From Paraescarpia echinospica (Eukaryota; Annelida; Polychaeta; Sabellida; Siboglinidae): DNA of 64,000 bases. Location of the stretch: NCBI GenBank assembly GCA_020002185.1, contig CM034531.1, forward strand, positions 45,212,574 through 45,276,573, given 5' to 3'. Of the stretch, positions 48,209 through 59,939 are shown piece by piece. Each line of letters begins with the position of its first letter. Position 1 is the stretch's first letter. The notes beneath the pieces are model-generated. The model was given only the letters and a program-made list of their open reading frames with translations. It did not search any database and was not told where the DNA came from. A program made the translations under genes and the position numbers.

Positions 48209-49280
48209 TCATTGGCTTATCACAGGACAATTATAGATTAGGGGGCGCTGAAACAATTCCACGGGTGGCGGGCACCTGTGATTCACGGGTGCACTGCTGC
48301 TAACGCCACGGTGCGCTGTTAATACGGCCACGAAAGCGTTTCGCCAAATTGGCGAAGAGATTTTTATTTCTTTCGCCAAATGGGAAACAGTTTCGCCTAT
48401 GGCGCAAGTGGCGATCGGCAGTGCTAGCCTAGACCATAATTATCATGGACACAATCGTGTATCGCTGCAATTGCACCGTCGTATATATATATATATATTT
48501 AGAATTTCATCATATTTTTACTCTAGACAACAGGACTAGTAAAGACAAAAGTTTAATAGGCCACCTACGGGTTTACTAGTCCTGAAAATAATCAAAGCTA
48601 GACAAATTGATACCATCAGCCATTATATATTCAACAAATAACTGACACCATGGGAAACGGAAATCATGGCAGCCATACCTGGGTATGTCACACAGTTCAC
48701 TCAAGTGTTTTACGTACACATCAAAAACACTCAGTGGAAATTGTCGGTCCCCGTGATGAAAGCGTTTTTTTGCGAATACCAGTTGTCTGATGTGTTCGGC
48801 ACAATGCACTGGTGATCATCGTACGGCAGCCATGCATACTCTCTCTCCCAACTTTTCAAACAGCTATGCTTGATCACTTGCGCTTTGACTCGTCGCACTT
48901 TTCTAACTTTCGTTTCACTGCTGGCTTTGCAACGCCAGTCAAATAATAATGGACGCTATGTCACAGAATAACAATGACCAAATCAAATAGTAACACCAAA
49001 CTACTATAAAATGAAAATGTAATAGCGATAAGTACCTATGAATGCGTGCTCTCTCTCCAAATGATCAACGCTGTACACACCACAACCAATCAACAGCATT
49101 GTTTAACTGGCAACGCCAACACAATAACAGGTCGTTTCATTGCATGAAAGTTATGTTTTGAGTTTGATTCTATGGGTGGTGGTGCCACGCAATCTGAGTG
49201 ATTTGTGTAGAGTTGGTTCCTGACATTATTACCTTGGGATAGTCCGCGAAAGTCTACTAGTGTACAAACTAGTGGGTAGT
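48209..49280. other. No gene recognised; contains a short foldback at 48531-48584
   Basis: Includes CAGGACTAGTAAAGAC ... TTTACTAGTCCTG at 48531-48584, which has an inverted relative near 55699-55752. One - strand ORF (48576-48809) has no recognisable motif. Confidence 0.45.
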
Positions 49281-49284
49281 TCTG

Positions 49285-49765
49285 TCCCTCACAATGTGTG
49301 TTTTGGGCTGAAGTTTACCATTCGTCCTCAGTCCCCACGTTTTTGATGATGGCGATCAGGGTTATGGTGATTCAAATTGGCAACCTGTTTTCTTGAAAAT
49401 CATGCCATTTCGTCTTGCTTGTGATTGTTGTGACATGATATATAACCACTAGGTGCAGTGGGTGAACCTCCACTTCAATGTATTTGGCACCAATGGAAGG
49501 AGGCTAATTTTCATCATAGGTATGTATGTTGGTCAATTTAGTCAAGAATGTGTGTTTTGGGCTGAAGTTTACCATTCATCCACAATCCCCACCTTTTTCA
49601 GTGATGGCGATTGTGGCTACAGTGATATAAATTGTAGTAACCTGTTTTCTTGAAAATCATGCCATTTCCTTTTGTTTGCGATTGTAATGCCATAAATCCG
49701 ATGTGCAAACCTCCGCTTCATATAGTTGGTGCCTGGATAGTGGTGGCGCTGACGTGTTACCAACT
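49285..49765 (+). repeat. ~254-bp tandem duplication (two copies)
   Basis: GTGTGTTTTGGGCTGAAGTT and TTTCTTGAAAATCATGCCAT each recur about 254 bp apart, with roughly 80-85% agreement in between. No coding content recognised. Confidence 0.8.
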
Positions 49766-50046
49766 AGTTAGTCATCACTTTGAAGTTTGAGCACACCAGC
49801 TGAGAATTGGCAAAGATACAGTGCAACTGCCATCAAATTGGACAAACAGGATCAGCTGTTTTTGTGAGGCCACAAGTCTTAAGAAATCTTTTCTTCCTGT
49901 CATAGATGACAGTTTGTACTCATTGTCATGACCAGACCTGGGGCAGATACATTTGAAAAGTATCTAGATAAGATACAGATACATTTTAATTTGGCCAGAT
50001 ACATATACAGATACATTATTTCTAAATGTATCTAGATACAGATACA

Positions 50047-50160
50047 GATACATTTGTATGGTTAATTTATTTATTTATGACAGCTTTATTTGACTAATAT
50101 TACAGATACATTTGTATGGTTAATTTATTTATTTATGACAGCTTTATTTGACTAATATTA
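50047..50160 (+). repeat. 57-bp direct duplication within the hAT element
   Basis: ATACATTTGTATGGTTAATT ... TTTGACTAATATTAC occurs twice in direct succession, essentially identical. It lies between the left TIR and the transposase stop. Confidence 0.92.
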
Positions 50161-50191
50161 CACTTGCATACATACAAATAGCATACAATTA

Positions 50192-52078
50192 CTAAAAGTT
50201 CATACAGATGAACATAAGTGTCTCGAATGTTGAGTCCTTCAGAGAGCACCTATCTGGGCGGAAGAGCTTACCAGCCACACTAAACAAACGCTCCACTGGA
50301 GCTGACGAAGCGGGTATGGTGAGGTATCGTCTGGGTAATTTACAGAGTGAGGAGAAGTTACATTCCTGCTGCTGCCGGAAGGAAAGAATGTCACTGTCAT
50401 CTGAAACACAGGGTTGACTGAGATAATCACCCATCTCACTGTCCACAGTTTGAGATCTCGCTGGCGTAGTGCGATTTCCCATGAAGGAAAACAACTTGGA
50501 GCGCTTCCTGGGTGGTTCAGTGTCCTGTAGTGGCTGATCTGCAGGTAGACGGGCAATACGAGCGGCCTCAGCCAGGATAATGTCCTTCACAGCACTAGCC
50601 TCATCTGCTGATACACACCACTCCAGCTTGAATCGTAGGTCCAGAGCAGTGGCACACTGCAGCTCAGAGCGAGTGGTATATCGTGTCAGACGAGTGGTGA
50701 TCGAGGCCTTGAGGGTAGTAACAAGCTTAGCATGGTACTTGGTCTATATAGCCTCCAGCTGAGTAGTGAGTCCAAGCACTGATGGAATGATCAAGCTGGC
50801 TGAAACTGTCCTGTCATGTTGTACCAGATCAGTGACCTCCTCAAAAGGGGCAAGTTTGTCACAAGCCTCGTGCAGAATGTTGCGATCATACTTGGTCAGC
50901 TTGGTGGGAATGTCCAGAGAGTCTAACTTGTCCTCAGGAACACGCAGTACAGAACGAATCATCTTCAGTTGTGAATTCCAGCGCGTGGCACTGGCAGTCT
51001 GGAGGCAAAGTTCACCTTCTAACAGGTCAGTAGCGTGTGTGGACTTACGTACAGAGGACACAATAGTGGATGTCTTGTGCAGAACCATGGCGAGCTGGTC
51101 AGCTGCCTTCAGACCGTCTTTAACGACGAGCTGTATGGTTTGAGCAAAGCAGGGCATGTGCTCGGGAAGATTGTCAAACTCAGTGTCTGACACTACCTCG
51201 TCATCTGTAGTCTGATCGGAGATCTCGTCGTCGTCGGTGGCAGTGTCAAAGCCTGGGAATGAGAAGGCTTTGAGCATGTTCGATGCGCTGTCTGTCAGTA
51301 GATGAGAGATCTGGTCAGAGATCTCAAACGTGGCCAACATGTCCTCATACTGCTGTAGGATGTTGTCTGCTGTGTGGCGCCCATGAAAGCGATGGCAAAC
51401 TAACATCACCGATGACAGTGACCAGTCCTTCACATAGTGTCCAGTGATGCCCATGAAGCTGTGCATGTGTCGGCTTGACCACAGATCGATAGTCAGGCAT
51501 ATCGGGTCGGTGTCACGCATCTCAGCTTTCAGCTTAGTATGTATGGCATTATCCTTGGCAGTGATGAGAGTGGTAGATAGGTGTTTGCGTGATGACATCA
51601 TGAAGCGGGGATCTAGAAAACGAACAAAGTGCTGGAAGGGGGCACTTTCCACTGTTGACAGTGGCTGTAAGTCACCAGCGATGTAGTTGACCAGAGCGTC
51701 ATTCAGCTCCCTCTGGTGAGGGTCAGTGGTGGCATATTTCTGACGTGGCTGGACGAAAGTAGTCATCATGGTCTGCTCAGGAGTGGTAGGTTTGGTACTG
51801 ACTCGATGTTTCTCAAATACACTGCGATGTTTGTGCTGCAAAGACAAAATTTTATATAAATTATATAAATGAATTATAATATTGGCAATGTATGCAAATA
51901 TCCTCTTATATATAAGTCTGCTTTATATTATAACAATATCCATACATACCTTCATGTGTGTGTTGAAGTTTCCAGTAGAACGAAGCTGACCGGCTATAAG
52001 TGCTGGACAGTATCTACACTTGGCCTTAAAGTTGCCACTAGTGTCAGCTGGGACCTCATAATGGTCCAAAATACCCAT
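50192..52078 (-). pseudogene. hAT transposase (BED finger + RNase H-like), one internal TAG
   Basis: Exon 1 52078-51950: MGILDHYEVPADTSGNFKAK, CRYCPALIAGQ, GNFNTHMK; donor GTATGT. Exon 2 51835-50192: HKHRSVFEKHR completes the BED zinc finger. Then DPICLTIDLWSSRHMHSFMG (first catalytic Asp), LLTDSASNMLKAF, CFAQTIQLVVKDGL, SATRWNSQLKMI, LDLRFKLEWC. The C-terminal dimerisation motif is YLTIPASSAPVERLFSVAGK. About 590 codons, uninterrupted except TAG at 50744-50746 (TTQLEAI-stop-TKYHAK). This is most simply CAG to TAG. It resembles ZBED-like hAT transposases. Confidence 0.93.
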
Positions 52079-52591
52079 GGTGTAGCTGTTGACAATCAGA
52101 AGTTATAGGTGATGTTTGCTCAATCAGTGTCAAATGGTTATGCTGACACTGGCATGAGTATTTCACCTTTTATATGATCTGTTTTGGCCCACATTAAAGC
52201 AAACACAATTGCCATTCTCACCTTTGATGTGTGACAGCTGTCAGTTCATGATTTGCTAGAATGATCCATGAGTAAATTAATTGGCTTCTTTAATTGCTGT
52301 CAGACATTTTCAAAAGAAACTGAAGCCATGAGTAGATACTTGGCTTCTACTAATTGTTTCCTATAATTACAATTAACACCTTTTGGCTACATGGGAGTGG
52401 GACATATCCCTTCTTGACCAATGATCTATCTAAAATGTATCTGAAATGTATCTGAAATTTATCTGAAATTTCAGATACATTTGGAATATTGATTTTGGCG
52501 CAATGTATCTAGATACAGATACATTCAAAATTGTATCTAGATACATAAGATACAGATACATGATGTATCTGACCCCAGGTCTGGTCATGAC

Positions 52592-53030
52592 ACAGTCTCA
52601 AAACATTTAAATAATTCATCACGGAATGAAATTCATGATAATCAAGAATGATTGGTTACACAATGCTGTAACTGATTCCTTAATCGGAAGCATGAATTGA
52701 GAGTAAAGTCAATCATCAGTGAAATCAGTCGTCAATTAAAACAATCATCAATCAATCCTCAGTTAAATCAGCCATCAGTGTTAATAACTGTTATGAAATC
52801 AATAAGTACATTCCTGGTGCTGGGGGACATGTTATATATATATGTATGGTTGTGACACATGTGTGGCGTTGTGTTTTTCATCAGTATGGTGCTCTAAGGA
52901 CGCCTCAGATTTGGCGGAGTCTTTGCTGCCATTTTGCCGCAATGCTCTAGCAAATAGTCATACTTTCTCAGATTAAAAAAAATAATGGCATCCATTCCCA
53001 CATCTATACAAGTCAAGGCCAAGTGCCCTT
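52592..53030. other. No gene recognised
   Basis: Short CAATCATCAATCA-like repeats near 52700-52770 only. Confidence 0.45.
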
Positions 53031-53034
53031 GCTT

Positions 53035-53240
53035 TCCGTTACCTGGTTGAGTCCATTGAATGCGTCGTCTGGGATCGTCTCGATCTTGAGCAGGTTGGTA
53101 CAGGAAGTCCAGTTGTGTAAACTGCCTAAAGCAGACTGTTTTCAGTGTAGTTGCCTTACAGGATTAGAGTCCTTAACTGGTTGAGTTCATTGAAAGTGCC
53201 GTCTGAGATTGTTTTGAGTTGGATTCTGGAGAGACTAAGG
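53035..53240 (-). pseudogene. Leucine-rich repeat fragments (two repeats)
   Basis: On the - strand LSLSRIQLKTISDGTFNELN plus QLRTLIL (about 53240-53160), and TNLLKIETIPDDAFNGLNQ (about 53105-53040). The spacing and the xxIPDDAFNGLNQL consensus are those of extracellular LRRs. Related single LRRs at 56245 and 57550 suggest one gene family in ruins. Confidence 0.65.
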
Positions 53241-53779
53241 ATAGACGATTTTGGTTAATGGCTAAATATTAACTCCAAGTCACGTTCTCTCAGTACACCT
53301 CTGTCTTTAGGGTGTTGTCATTATCAGCGCTGGGGTGCATTTTCATTTCAGATTCCTTTCTTACTTATGTCCACGGCTAAATGTGGTGATGTGATAAGTT
53401 GTTTCTAGTGTTTTCTGTCTGACACTGCATTAGTAAGACAAGTGCCACTGAGACAATATCCCTCTCAGTGGTGTTTCTCCGGTCAGTGAGGTCATGTTCG
53501 GGTGACCTCTTCTCCAGTAGCCCTCGGGTTTCTATAGAAAAACTTTGTCTTTTCATCAAAGTACGTCACATGCCCTGCCAGATGTAGACAACATTGCCTC
53601 ATGGACTAGTCTTGATCCATCAAGTGTTTCCTTTCAATTTAATCAATTCAAATATAATTCATTTCTTCAGTTTGAATTCCATCTCAATTTTGTCAACCCT
53701 AATCCAATTCCAGATTAATTTCTCTGCGAACATTGCAAACATGTTAGACATGTAACAAAATACAGAAGATACAGGATTT

Positions 53780-54240
53780 ATAGTAATTACACGAACATTA
53801 TGAATACACCATTCCAGCTTTAATTGTTGGCCAAGTACTTTTGAGAGTTGGACATTTTTAATGTGTTCATACCTAGCGAGTCTTTTCTCCAGTGAAGTCT
53901 GAGATGACAAAAGCTTGCAGACATGTTTCGTGGACGCTGCAAAGAATGTGTCACACGCATGTGACTACCAAGCTCGAGGTGACTACCGCCTCTTCCTGAA
54001 TTCTATCTGTAACCTAGAATAACTGTTCAAAGAATGTCATACAGCTCACAGATCAGGTTGAGCTCGTATGAGGACAACTTTGGATGAAAGTTGATTTTGC
54101 TTAGTATGTCTTCAAGGACACGAATGACAGAGGGTAACATCTTTAGTTGACTTTTCCACCTCATCTGGTTCACAGTTTGCAGTAGGACGTGTCCATCAAT
54201 GATCCTGGTGTGGTTGTTGACTTTCTTACATGTCATGTGA
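53780..54240 (-). pseudogene. hAT transposase remnant
   Basis: Reads QTVNQMRWKSQLKMLPSVIR (compare TASATRWNSQLKMIRSVLRV in the intact hAT), then LSSYELNLICELYDIL, and further on SLEKRLARYEHIKNVQLSKV with LKLEWCIHN. Same superfamily as 50192-52078 but clearly older. Confidence 0.8.
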
Positions 54241-54525
54241 CACTATTTATAGTCACCAATTTGACCAAGGTTCATCCATGAATTCACCAAGTCATCTCCT
54301 GAAAGATTGATACATTATGGATAGCTTACATTGCCAATTTAATAATCACTTTTGTTGAAACTTGAAAGAATAGCAAGTAGAAACTTGAAACGATGGCATA
54401 GCTTCCTAACTTCCAACCTGAGGAGACCTGTTTACAGGTAGTTGTTTAATAAACATGGAACATTTCAAAGTTAGCCTGGCAAAGTGAATTACATGAAAAC
54501 AACTTTACCTGCGGTATAAATAATT

Positions 54526-54793
54526 ATTACTGCATTGACACTGGAGCAGTGAGTCGTCTGTTGTACCCAACAGATCTTGCAGATTTTGTTTCTGCCCTCA
54601 ACTTCTCTATTATATCACATTCGAAGTACGTCTTGCCTTGTCGCTCATGCATGTCTATCACTGCTTGCAACCATGCTTTCATCATATCAACAAAGAGGGT
54701 TTCATCTTTCAGTAGCTCTTGCAACTTCTGCAGGGTGGTGTCCACAAATTGCTCATTGGAGATGTTGCCAAAGAAATCCGTTGCACGTGACAA
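54526..54793 (-). pseudogene. Unnamed 'WLQAVIDMHERQ' domain, copy 1
   Basis: Reads FFGNISNEQFVDTTLQKLQE, then FVDMMKAWLQAVIDMHERQG, then KTYFECDIIEKLRAE. Helical, charged, unknown. Two further copies lie at 56745-57010 and 58085-58380, beside LRR and coiled-coil pieces. Confidence 0.5.
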
Positions 54794-54839
54794 CGGGTCT
54801 ACGACGTTTCGTCTAATGACATTTGGTCTAATGTGACAA

Positions 54840-55800
54840 TTCGTCTACTACGACAGTTGGTTTAACGGGACAATTCATCGAATATGACATTTGCTCGAGT
54901 AGAACAATTCAGGAAAGTCATCATCGAATGGGAAACTACAAAAACTAGCATGGAAATTTCGTATGGGGTAGTAAACTTGTACTTCGCTGTTGCAATGAAA
55001 CCATGAGTGTACATTGCTATAATGCCTACCCACTTCCGGATGATCATACCTTTTCCATATGACGAACACTGACAGATTTATTCTTTAACTGTTTGATGTG
55101 TAATTCGATAGGATTCAATATATTGAACTATATGGCCATGGTTTCGCAGATATTGAATGATCGAGGAATGACTACAGTAATCCGAGATTTGTAACATTGA
55201 GTGTCTCGCAAGGGTGACCCTTTCGCATAGATAACTGGGGAAGCTGTTCCGTGTTACTTCGATGAAAAGAGCTGTTCCGTGTTACTATCAACAAGATGCT
55301 AATTGCTGCTTTCCCTATACGTGTATAATATATATATTCTAGAATGCCGCATTAATTTATATATACAAACATCGATGAAAAGACGAGTCTTATTTTCGAG
55401 AAATCGCTTATTGCATAACACACGGAAACATACAAGCCATCTTGATGATGCATTATAAAAAGTGCATAACTCAAATGAAAGATCAGAGTATCACAGTCCA
55501 CTGTCATGCAAGTTCAAACCATGTTATGTTGCTAATACCACCATGTAAGTTAAATTAATATAAGTTATGTCCGGCTCATCGTCATGTAATTAACGTAGAT
55601 ATGCTTTATGCCAGTGTCACCACAATGTAAGATAAAAGCTTTTTTGTGGTTGAAATAAAATTGTTGCGATTTAAATTTGTGTTATGTTTCGATATTTGCA
55701 GGACTAGTAAACCTTTTAACGGACTAGTAAACTTTTGTCTTTATTAGTCCTGCTGTCCAGTAAAATAAATGCTGAAGTTCTACCCCTGTGTTGTTTCCAG
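54840..55800. other. No gene recognised
   Basis: Includes a sequence near 55699-55752 (CAGGACTAGTAAACC ... TATTAGTCCTG) that matches 48531-48584 in inverted orientation. Confidence 0.45.
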
Positions 55801-55969
55801 TCTTGTTGTCACAAATGTTCAAACTAGGTATGTGATGTTGCTGGCAATGCCGAGCAGGTAATCCATGTTGGTTCGTTCGTGATACTGGACCACCACTCTA
55901 GATATCCGGTCATTGACTACCCACACTCGCTTGCGGGGAGGTTCCATAGCATCACCAGCAACCAGCTTC

Positions 55970-57110
55970 TGTATCACCAACTGCTCATCACTCCTGGTTC
56001 TAGGAGTTGTAGGTGCCTCATATCTCTGGCCCGGTCCCCGGCCTGTGCCTTTAGCCAGTAGATCACGTCTTGTATACGGTCTAGATTCTACTGCCAGCCA
56101 ATATATCAGTCCTGTCCTCTCACGGTGTGTTGCAGCCCTGACTGTCATGTAGATAGAGGCTGTCTAAGTTCTTTTAACTGGTTGAGACCGTTGAAAGCAT
56201 CTTCTGAGATCTTTTTGAGCTGATTGTAGTGGAGATGCAATCCTAATAGGATATCCTCGAGACAGGATAATTCCCCCAGTTGAATTGTGGTTATTCCATT
56301 GTTTGGCCTCACCATGTCCCTCACTCAGGTCACACCCATCTCTGTCATCTCGTTATGGTTTACTGTAACAAGTAACAGTAACATGGCGTCAGACAAGACT
56401 ACAGCTGAAGACGATGTATTTTGTATTGTTCTATGAGTTGTAGGTTCCTCAGATCCCATTCCCCGGCCTGTGCCTTTAGTCGGTGGATCACATCTTGGAC
56501 ACGGCCAGATCCCGCTGCCAGCCCGCCAATGTATCGGTCCTGTCCTCACTCGGCAGGTGCTGCTGGTTGAATCTACAAAAAGACATGTCTACCAACACTG
56601 TCCTCTCTCACTGTCACACATCAACTTACAAGTGTCGCACACTCATCCACTGTCTTACACAAGTTTATGTGTTACAAATCTCTAACTTAAGGTAATATTT
56701 GTCTAGTCATATTGAAAAGGGTAAGGGACATTGGTGAACGACACCTACTGGTATACACTGTATTGACACTGGAGCAGTGGGTTGTCTGTTGTACCCAACA
56801 GATCTTGCAGATTTTGTTTCTGCCTCAACTTCTCTATTATATCAAATTCGAAGTATGTCTTGCACTGTCGCTCATGCATGTCTATCACTGCTTGCAACCA
56901 TGCTTTCATCATATCAACAAAGAGGGTTTCATTGACTCTTTCAACTTCTGCCGGGTGGTGTCCACAAGTGGCTCGTTGAGGACATTGTCGAAGAAATCTG
57001 TTGGACATGACAACATCACCAATGGTACCTCTTTCTGGTCCTCCAGCTTGGTTACAACTTGCTTGATTACCAAAATCCCTTCAACATGATCAATTTACTC
57101 TAATGCTGAA
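55970..57110 (-). pseudogene. LRR / coiled-coil cassette, copy 1
   Basis: On the - strand, right to left in the window: domain FVDMMKAWLQAVIDMHERQC (about 57000-56760), coil RVQDVIHRLKAQAGE (56545-56415), a shared linker containing AGGATATCCTCGAGA on the + strand, LRR YNQLKKISEDAFNGLNQLKE (56245-56160), and coil RIQDVIYWLKAQAGDRAR (56100-55980). Stops and frame changes occur throughout. This is a ~1.2-kb unit duplicated at 57240-58420. Confidence 0.6.
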
Positions 57111-57239
57111 GTGTGAAATGTCTTCATACATGGCCCTGTGACAAGCAACCACAATGCTGCTTGGTGTTGGGTGAAAATTCCACAGATGTGGAATACAACC
57201 TGTAGTCGGTTGCCCCTGTATGGAGGAATTATCCCAGTA

Positions 57240-58440
57240 AGTGGTGATCATCAAGTGTGGGTGAGACTATGGCTGAAGACAACGTATTTTGTTTTGTTCT
57301 TGCTCCATCATTTGTAGTTGCGTCAAGTCCCTGGCCCAATTCCAGGCCTGTGCCTTTAGTTGGTGGATTACATCTTGGATCCTGACTAGATTCCGCTGCT
57401 AGCCTACCAATGTATTGGTCCTGTCCTCTCATGGTGTGTTGTACCCCTGGTTGTCATGTAGACAGAGACTGTCTGAGTTCTTTAACTGGTCGAGTCCATT
57501 GAAGTCATCTTCTGGGATCTTTTTGAGCTAAATGTAGTAGAGATGCAACCCCAATAGGATATCCTCGAGACCGGAGAAAACCCCCGGTTGAATTGCGGTT
57601 ATTCTGATGTTTTACCTCACCATGTCCCACACTCGAGCCACACCCGTCTCTGTCATCTCGTTCCGGTTTACACTGTAACAAGTAAAAGTAACATGGTGTC
57701 AGGCTAGACTATGACTAAAGGCGACATATCTTGTCTTGAGCCTCTTGTTCTATGAGTTGTAAGAGCTTCAGATCCCTGGCCAAGTCCCCGGCCTGTGCCT
57801 TTAGTCGGTGGATTACATCTTGGATCCGGACTAGATTCCGCGGCCAGCCTGTCATTGTATTGGTCCTATCCCCACCCGGTGGGTGCTGCAGTTGAGTCTA
57901 CAACAAGACACGTCTACAACCACTGTCCACTCTCACTGTCACATGTCATCTTTCAAGTGTCACACTGTAACCACCACCAACTGTCTTACACAAGTTTATG
58001 ATATCACAAATCACTAAGTTAGGGTGATATTTGTCCAGAGTCAGATTGAGAGGGGTACGGGACATTGCCAAGTGATGCCGACTGGTAAACACTGCATTGA
58101 CACTGGAGCAGTGGGTTGTCTGTTGTGCCTAACATATCTTGCGGATTTTGTTTATATATATATCCTTCATGAGCAAGACATAACCTTCATACTTAAATGC
58201 CTCTAAAAATGTGATCTTTGAAGATCCATACTTCACTGGCTCTTGCAACTTCTGCAGGTTGGCATCCACAAATGTTCACAAGTGGCTGATAACATCACCA
58301 ATGGTACAACTTTCTGGTTCTTCAGCTTGGCGACAACTTCCTTGATTATCGAAATCCCTTCAGCATGATCAATTTGCCGCAGTGCTGAAGTGTAAAATGT
58401 TGATATGATGGTAAAATAGGATATCCTCGAGACCTGAGAA
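57240..58440 (-). pseudogene. LRR / coiled-coil cassette, copy 2
   Basis: Same order as copy 1: degenerate DMHERQ-domain DNA at 58380-58085, coil NLVRIQDVIHRLKAQAGDLA and LKLLQLIEQEAQDKI (57870-57735), linker with AGGATATCCTCGAGAC, LRR with LKKIPEDDFNGLDQLKN (57550-57465), and another coil (57425-57300). DNA identity to copy 1 is high in the linkers. The original protein probably combined coiled coils and LRRs. I cannot name it. Confidence 0.6.
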
Positions 58441-58734
58441 TGCCCCCAGTTTAATTGTGGTTATTCTGATGTTCAAAAAGTAATCATTTTAATTTTGACC
58501 CCGATAAACGCTCCTGCCTGCATTGTTGACAATGTTTTCTTTTTTTAAGCTTAAAAATATATGGTGGTTGAAGTCCAGTCTCAAGATGTGTGCAATGGAG
58601 TTTGACACCATGGAGCTCCGTAAGACAGGTGGAGTTTGGACTAAAGGCAACACATTCAACTTAAGTCGTTGGCAGGATGCCCACTATAAACACCTCAATC
58701 ACCTCTAGCAGACACAAGTCAGTCCTTGAGGGTG

Positions 58735-59395
58735 ACATGGCTGCTTAGACCCCAAATCGTGGCATACACCCGTCATTACACCAGCCATGGTCGATTGTCT
58801 TCGGTCCATCTCATATCAACTGGTTGAAGCTTGCATTGGTGTTTGGCACAACAGTTGTAATCCAGAAGGCCACCATGGCTGCTCTGACCTAATGTCATGG
58901 CACACTTCCCCTTCTCCACACCAACCATGGTTGATTTAATTCATTTCATATCACATATCAATTGATTGATTCTTGAGTTGGTGTCTGACACCATTTGCAG
59001 GTATGAGAACTGTAATTAAGGAGGCTGTCATAGCTGCTGTGACCCAATCTCACAGCACACTCCCGGCTTAACACTAACATTTAGTTTGATCGTATGATGT
59101 ATCAATTGGTTGAAGCTCATGTTCGTATCTGGCACTGCCAAGTACCAGTAGGTAGTCATAATTCAGGAGGCCACCATGGTTGCTCTGACCCAAAGTCATG
59201 GTGCACTTCCCTTTCTCCACAATTTAGTTTGTTCTGATCACATTTCAATTGATTGGTTCTTATTTTGATGTCTGACACTACCAGCAGGCATGAGAGTTGT
59301 AAGCAAGAAGGCCATCATATCTGCTCTGACCCAATCTCACGACACACTCCCGGCTTAACACTAACATTCAATTTGATCTTCTCAATCTAACCCAA
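58735..59395 (+). repeat. ~145-bp tandem repeat, about 4 diverged copies
   Basis: Markers such as GCTGCTCTGACC(C)AA, GGTTGAAGCT and TCTGACACCA recur near 58893, 59036, 59183 and 59320. Alternate units are more alike (for example GACCCAATCTCACNNCACAC and TCCCGGCTTAACACTAACAT in units 2 and 4), so a ~290-bp higher-order unit is likely. Confidence 0.8.
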
Positions 59396-59449
59396 GGCAC
59401 AGCTCGGGTATTTGGTACAGGCACAAGCAACTGATTTCCAGGAACTAGT

Positions 59450-59915
59450 CATTGATCATTCTCTTCCTTTTCATTGTTATCCAAATCTTGATTGTCTGGA
59501 TCACCAGTGTCATTAGTGTCATCCGTTGCATGCTCCTTGGTGTTGAAGGGATTTGAGCAGACAGGACCACCACCATAGGCGTAGAACTTTGTGCAAGCAA
59601 GTTAACGCCCCATGCTGCCATAGTACCCACTTATACATGCTTGCTCTGATTCACAGCCACACCCAACCATCTTGAGGATGTGATCGGGAGCGTAGGATGC
59701 TCCATGTTCCATGGGATTAGGTATCTGTTTGTGTCATCGCTTCCTATCCATAGTCTACTGCATAGAGAGGAGGTGGATCTCCTCTCAGGGAACTGTACCA
59801 TTGAGCGAGCTGATGGTGTGCTTTGTGAATGTTCTGCTCAAATGCTTCAGTTGTTGGGGGCAATGCAGATGCGACTGTTGGATTCCAGGGTTGCTTCAAA
59901 TCGCCCTAGGTGAGG
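59450..59915 (-). pseudogene. Second copy of the Cys-rich mobile-element-associated protein
   Basis: Reads TVASALPPTTEAFEQNIHKA with HHQLAQW, then PPLYAVDYGWEAM, a frame change near 59715, ILKMVGCGCESEQACISGYY, a TAA at about 59609, then LACTKFYAYGGGPVCSNPFN and an acidic tail ending NEKEENDQ. Same motif order as 14300-14860. Two Cys of the cluster seem replaced (by Tyr) and the frame is broken. Confidence 0.6.
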
Positions 59916-59939
59916 AATGGTCAAGTGTGATCCATAAAC

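Larger units (their letters stand above)
49925..52591 (-). mobile_element. Complete hAT transposon (49933-52583)
   Basis: Exact 8-bp target duplication GTCATGAC at 49925-49932 and 52584-52591. TIRs CAGACCTGGGG...CCCCAGGTCTG. Subterminal regions are rich in AGATACAT/ATGTATCT. It contains one two-exon transposase gene on the - strand with a single in-frame TAG. Length 2651 bp. Everything needed for mobility is present except that one codon. Confidence 0.95.

Noticed and set aside
50744..50746. Stop-codon reassignment (TAG read as amino acid)
   Set aside because: TAG occurs once each in the hAT and CR1 ORFs at positions where relatives have different residues (Gln, Trp). Single transitions in transposons explain it better.
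48523..55763. Calling 48531-55752 one hAT element
   Set aside because: The 8 bp outside the two ends do not match, and the intact hAT at 49933-52583 has its own ends and duplication.
59445..59630. Kunitz-type inhibitor domain (CTKFYAYGGG...NPFNTKE)
   Set aside because: Superficial likeness. The neighbouring LPPT, RAH/HHQ, YGW and GCGC motifs show it is the Cys-rich family of 14300-14860.
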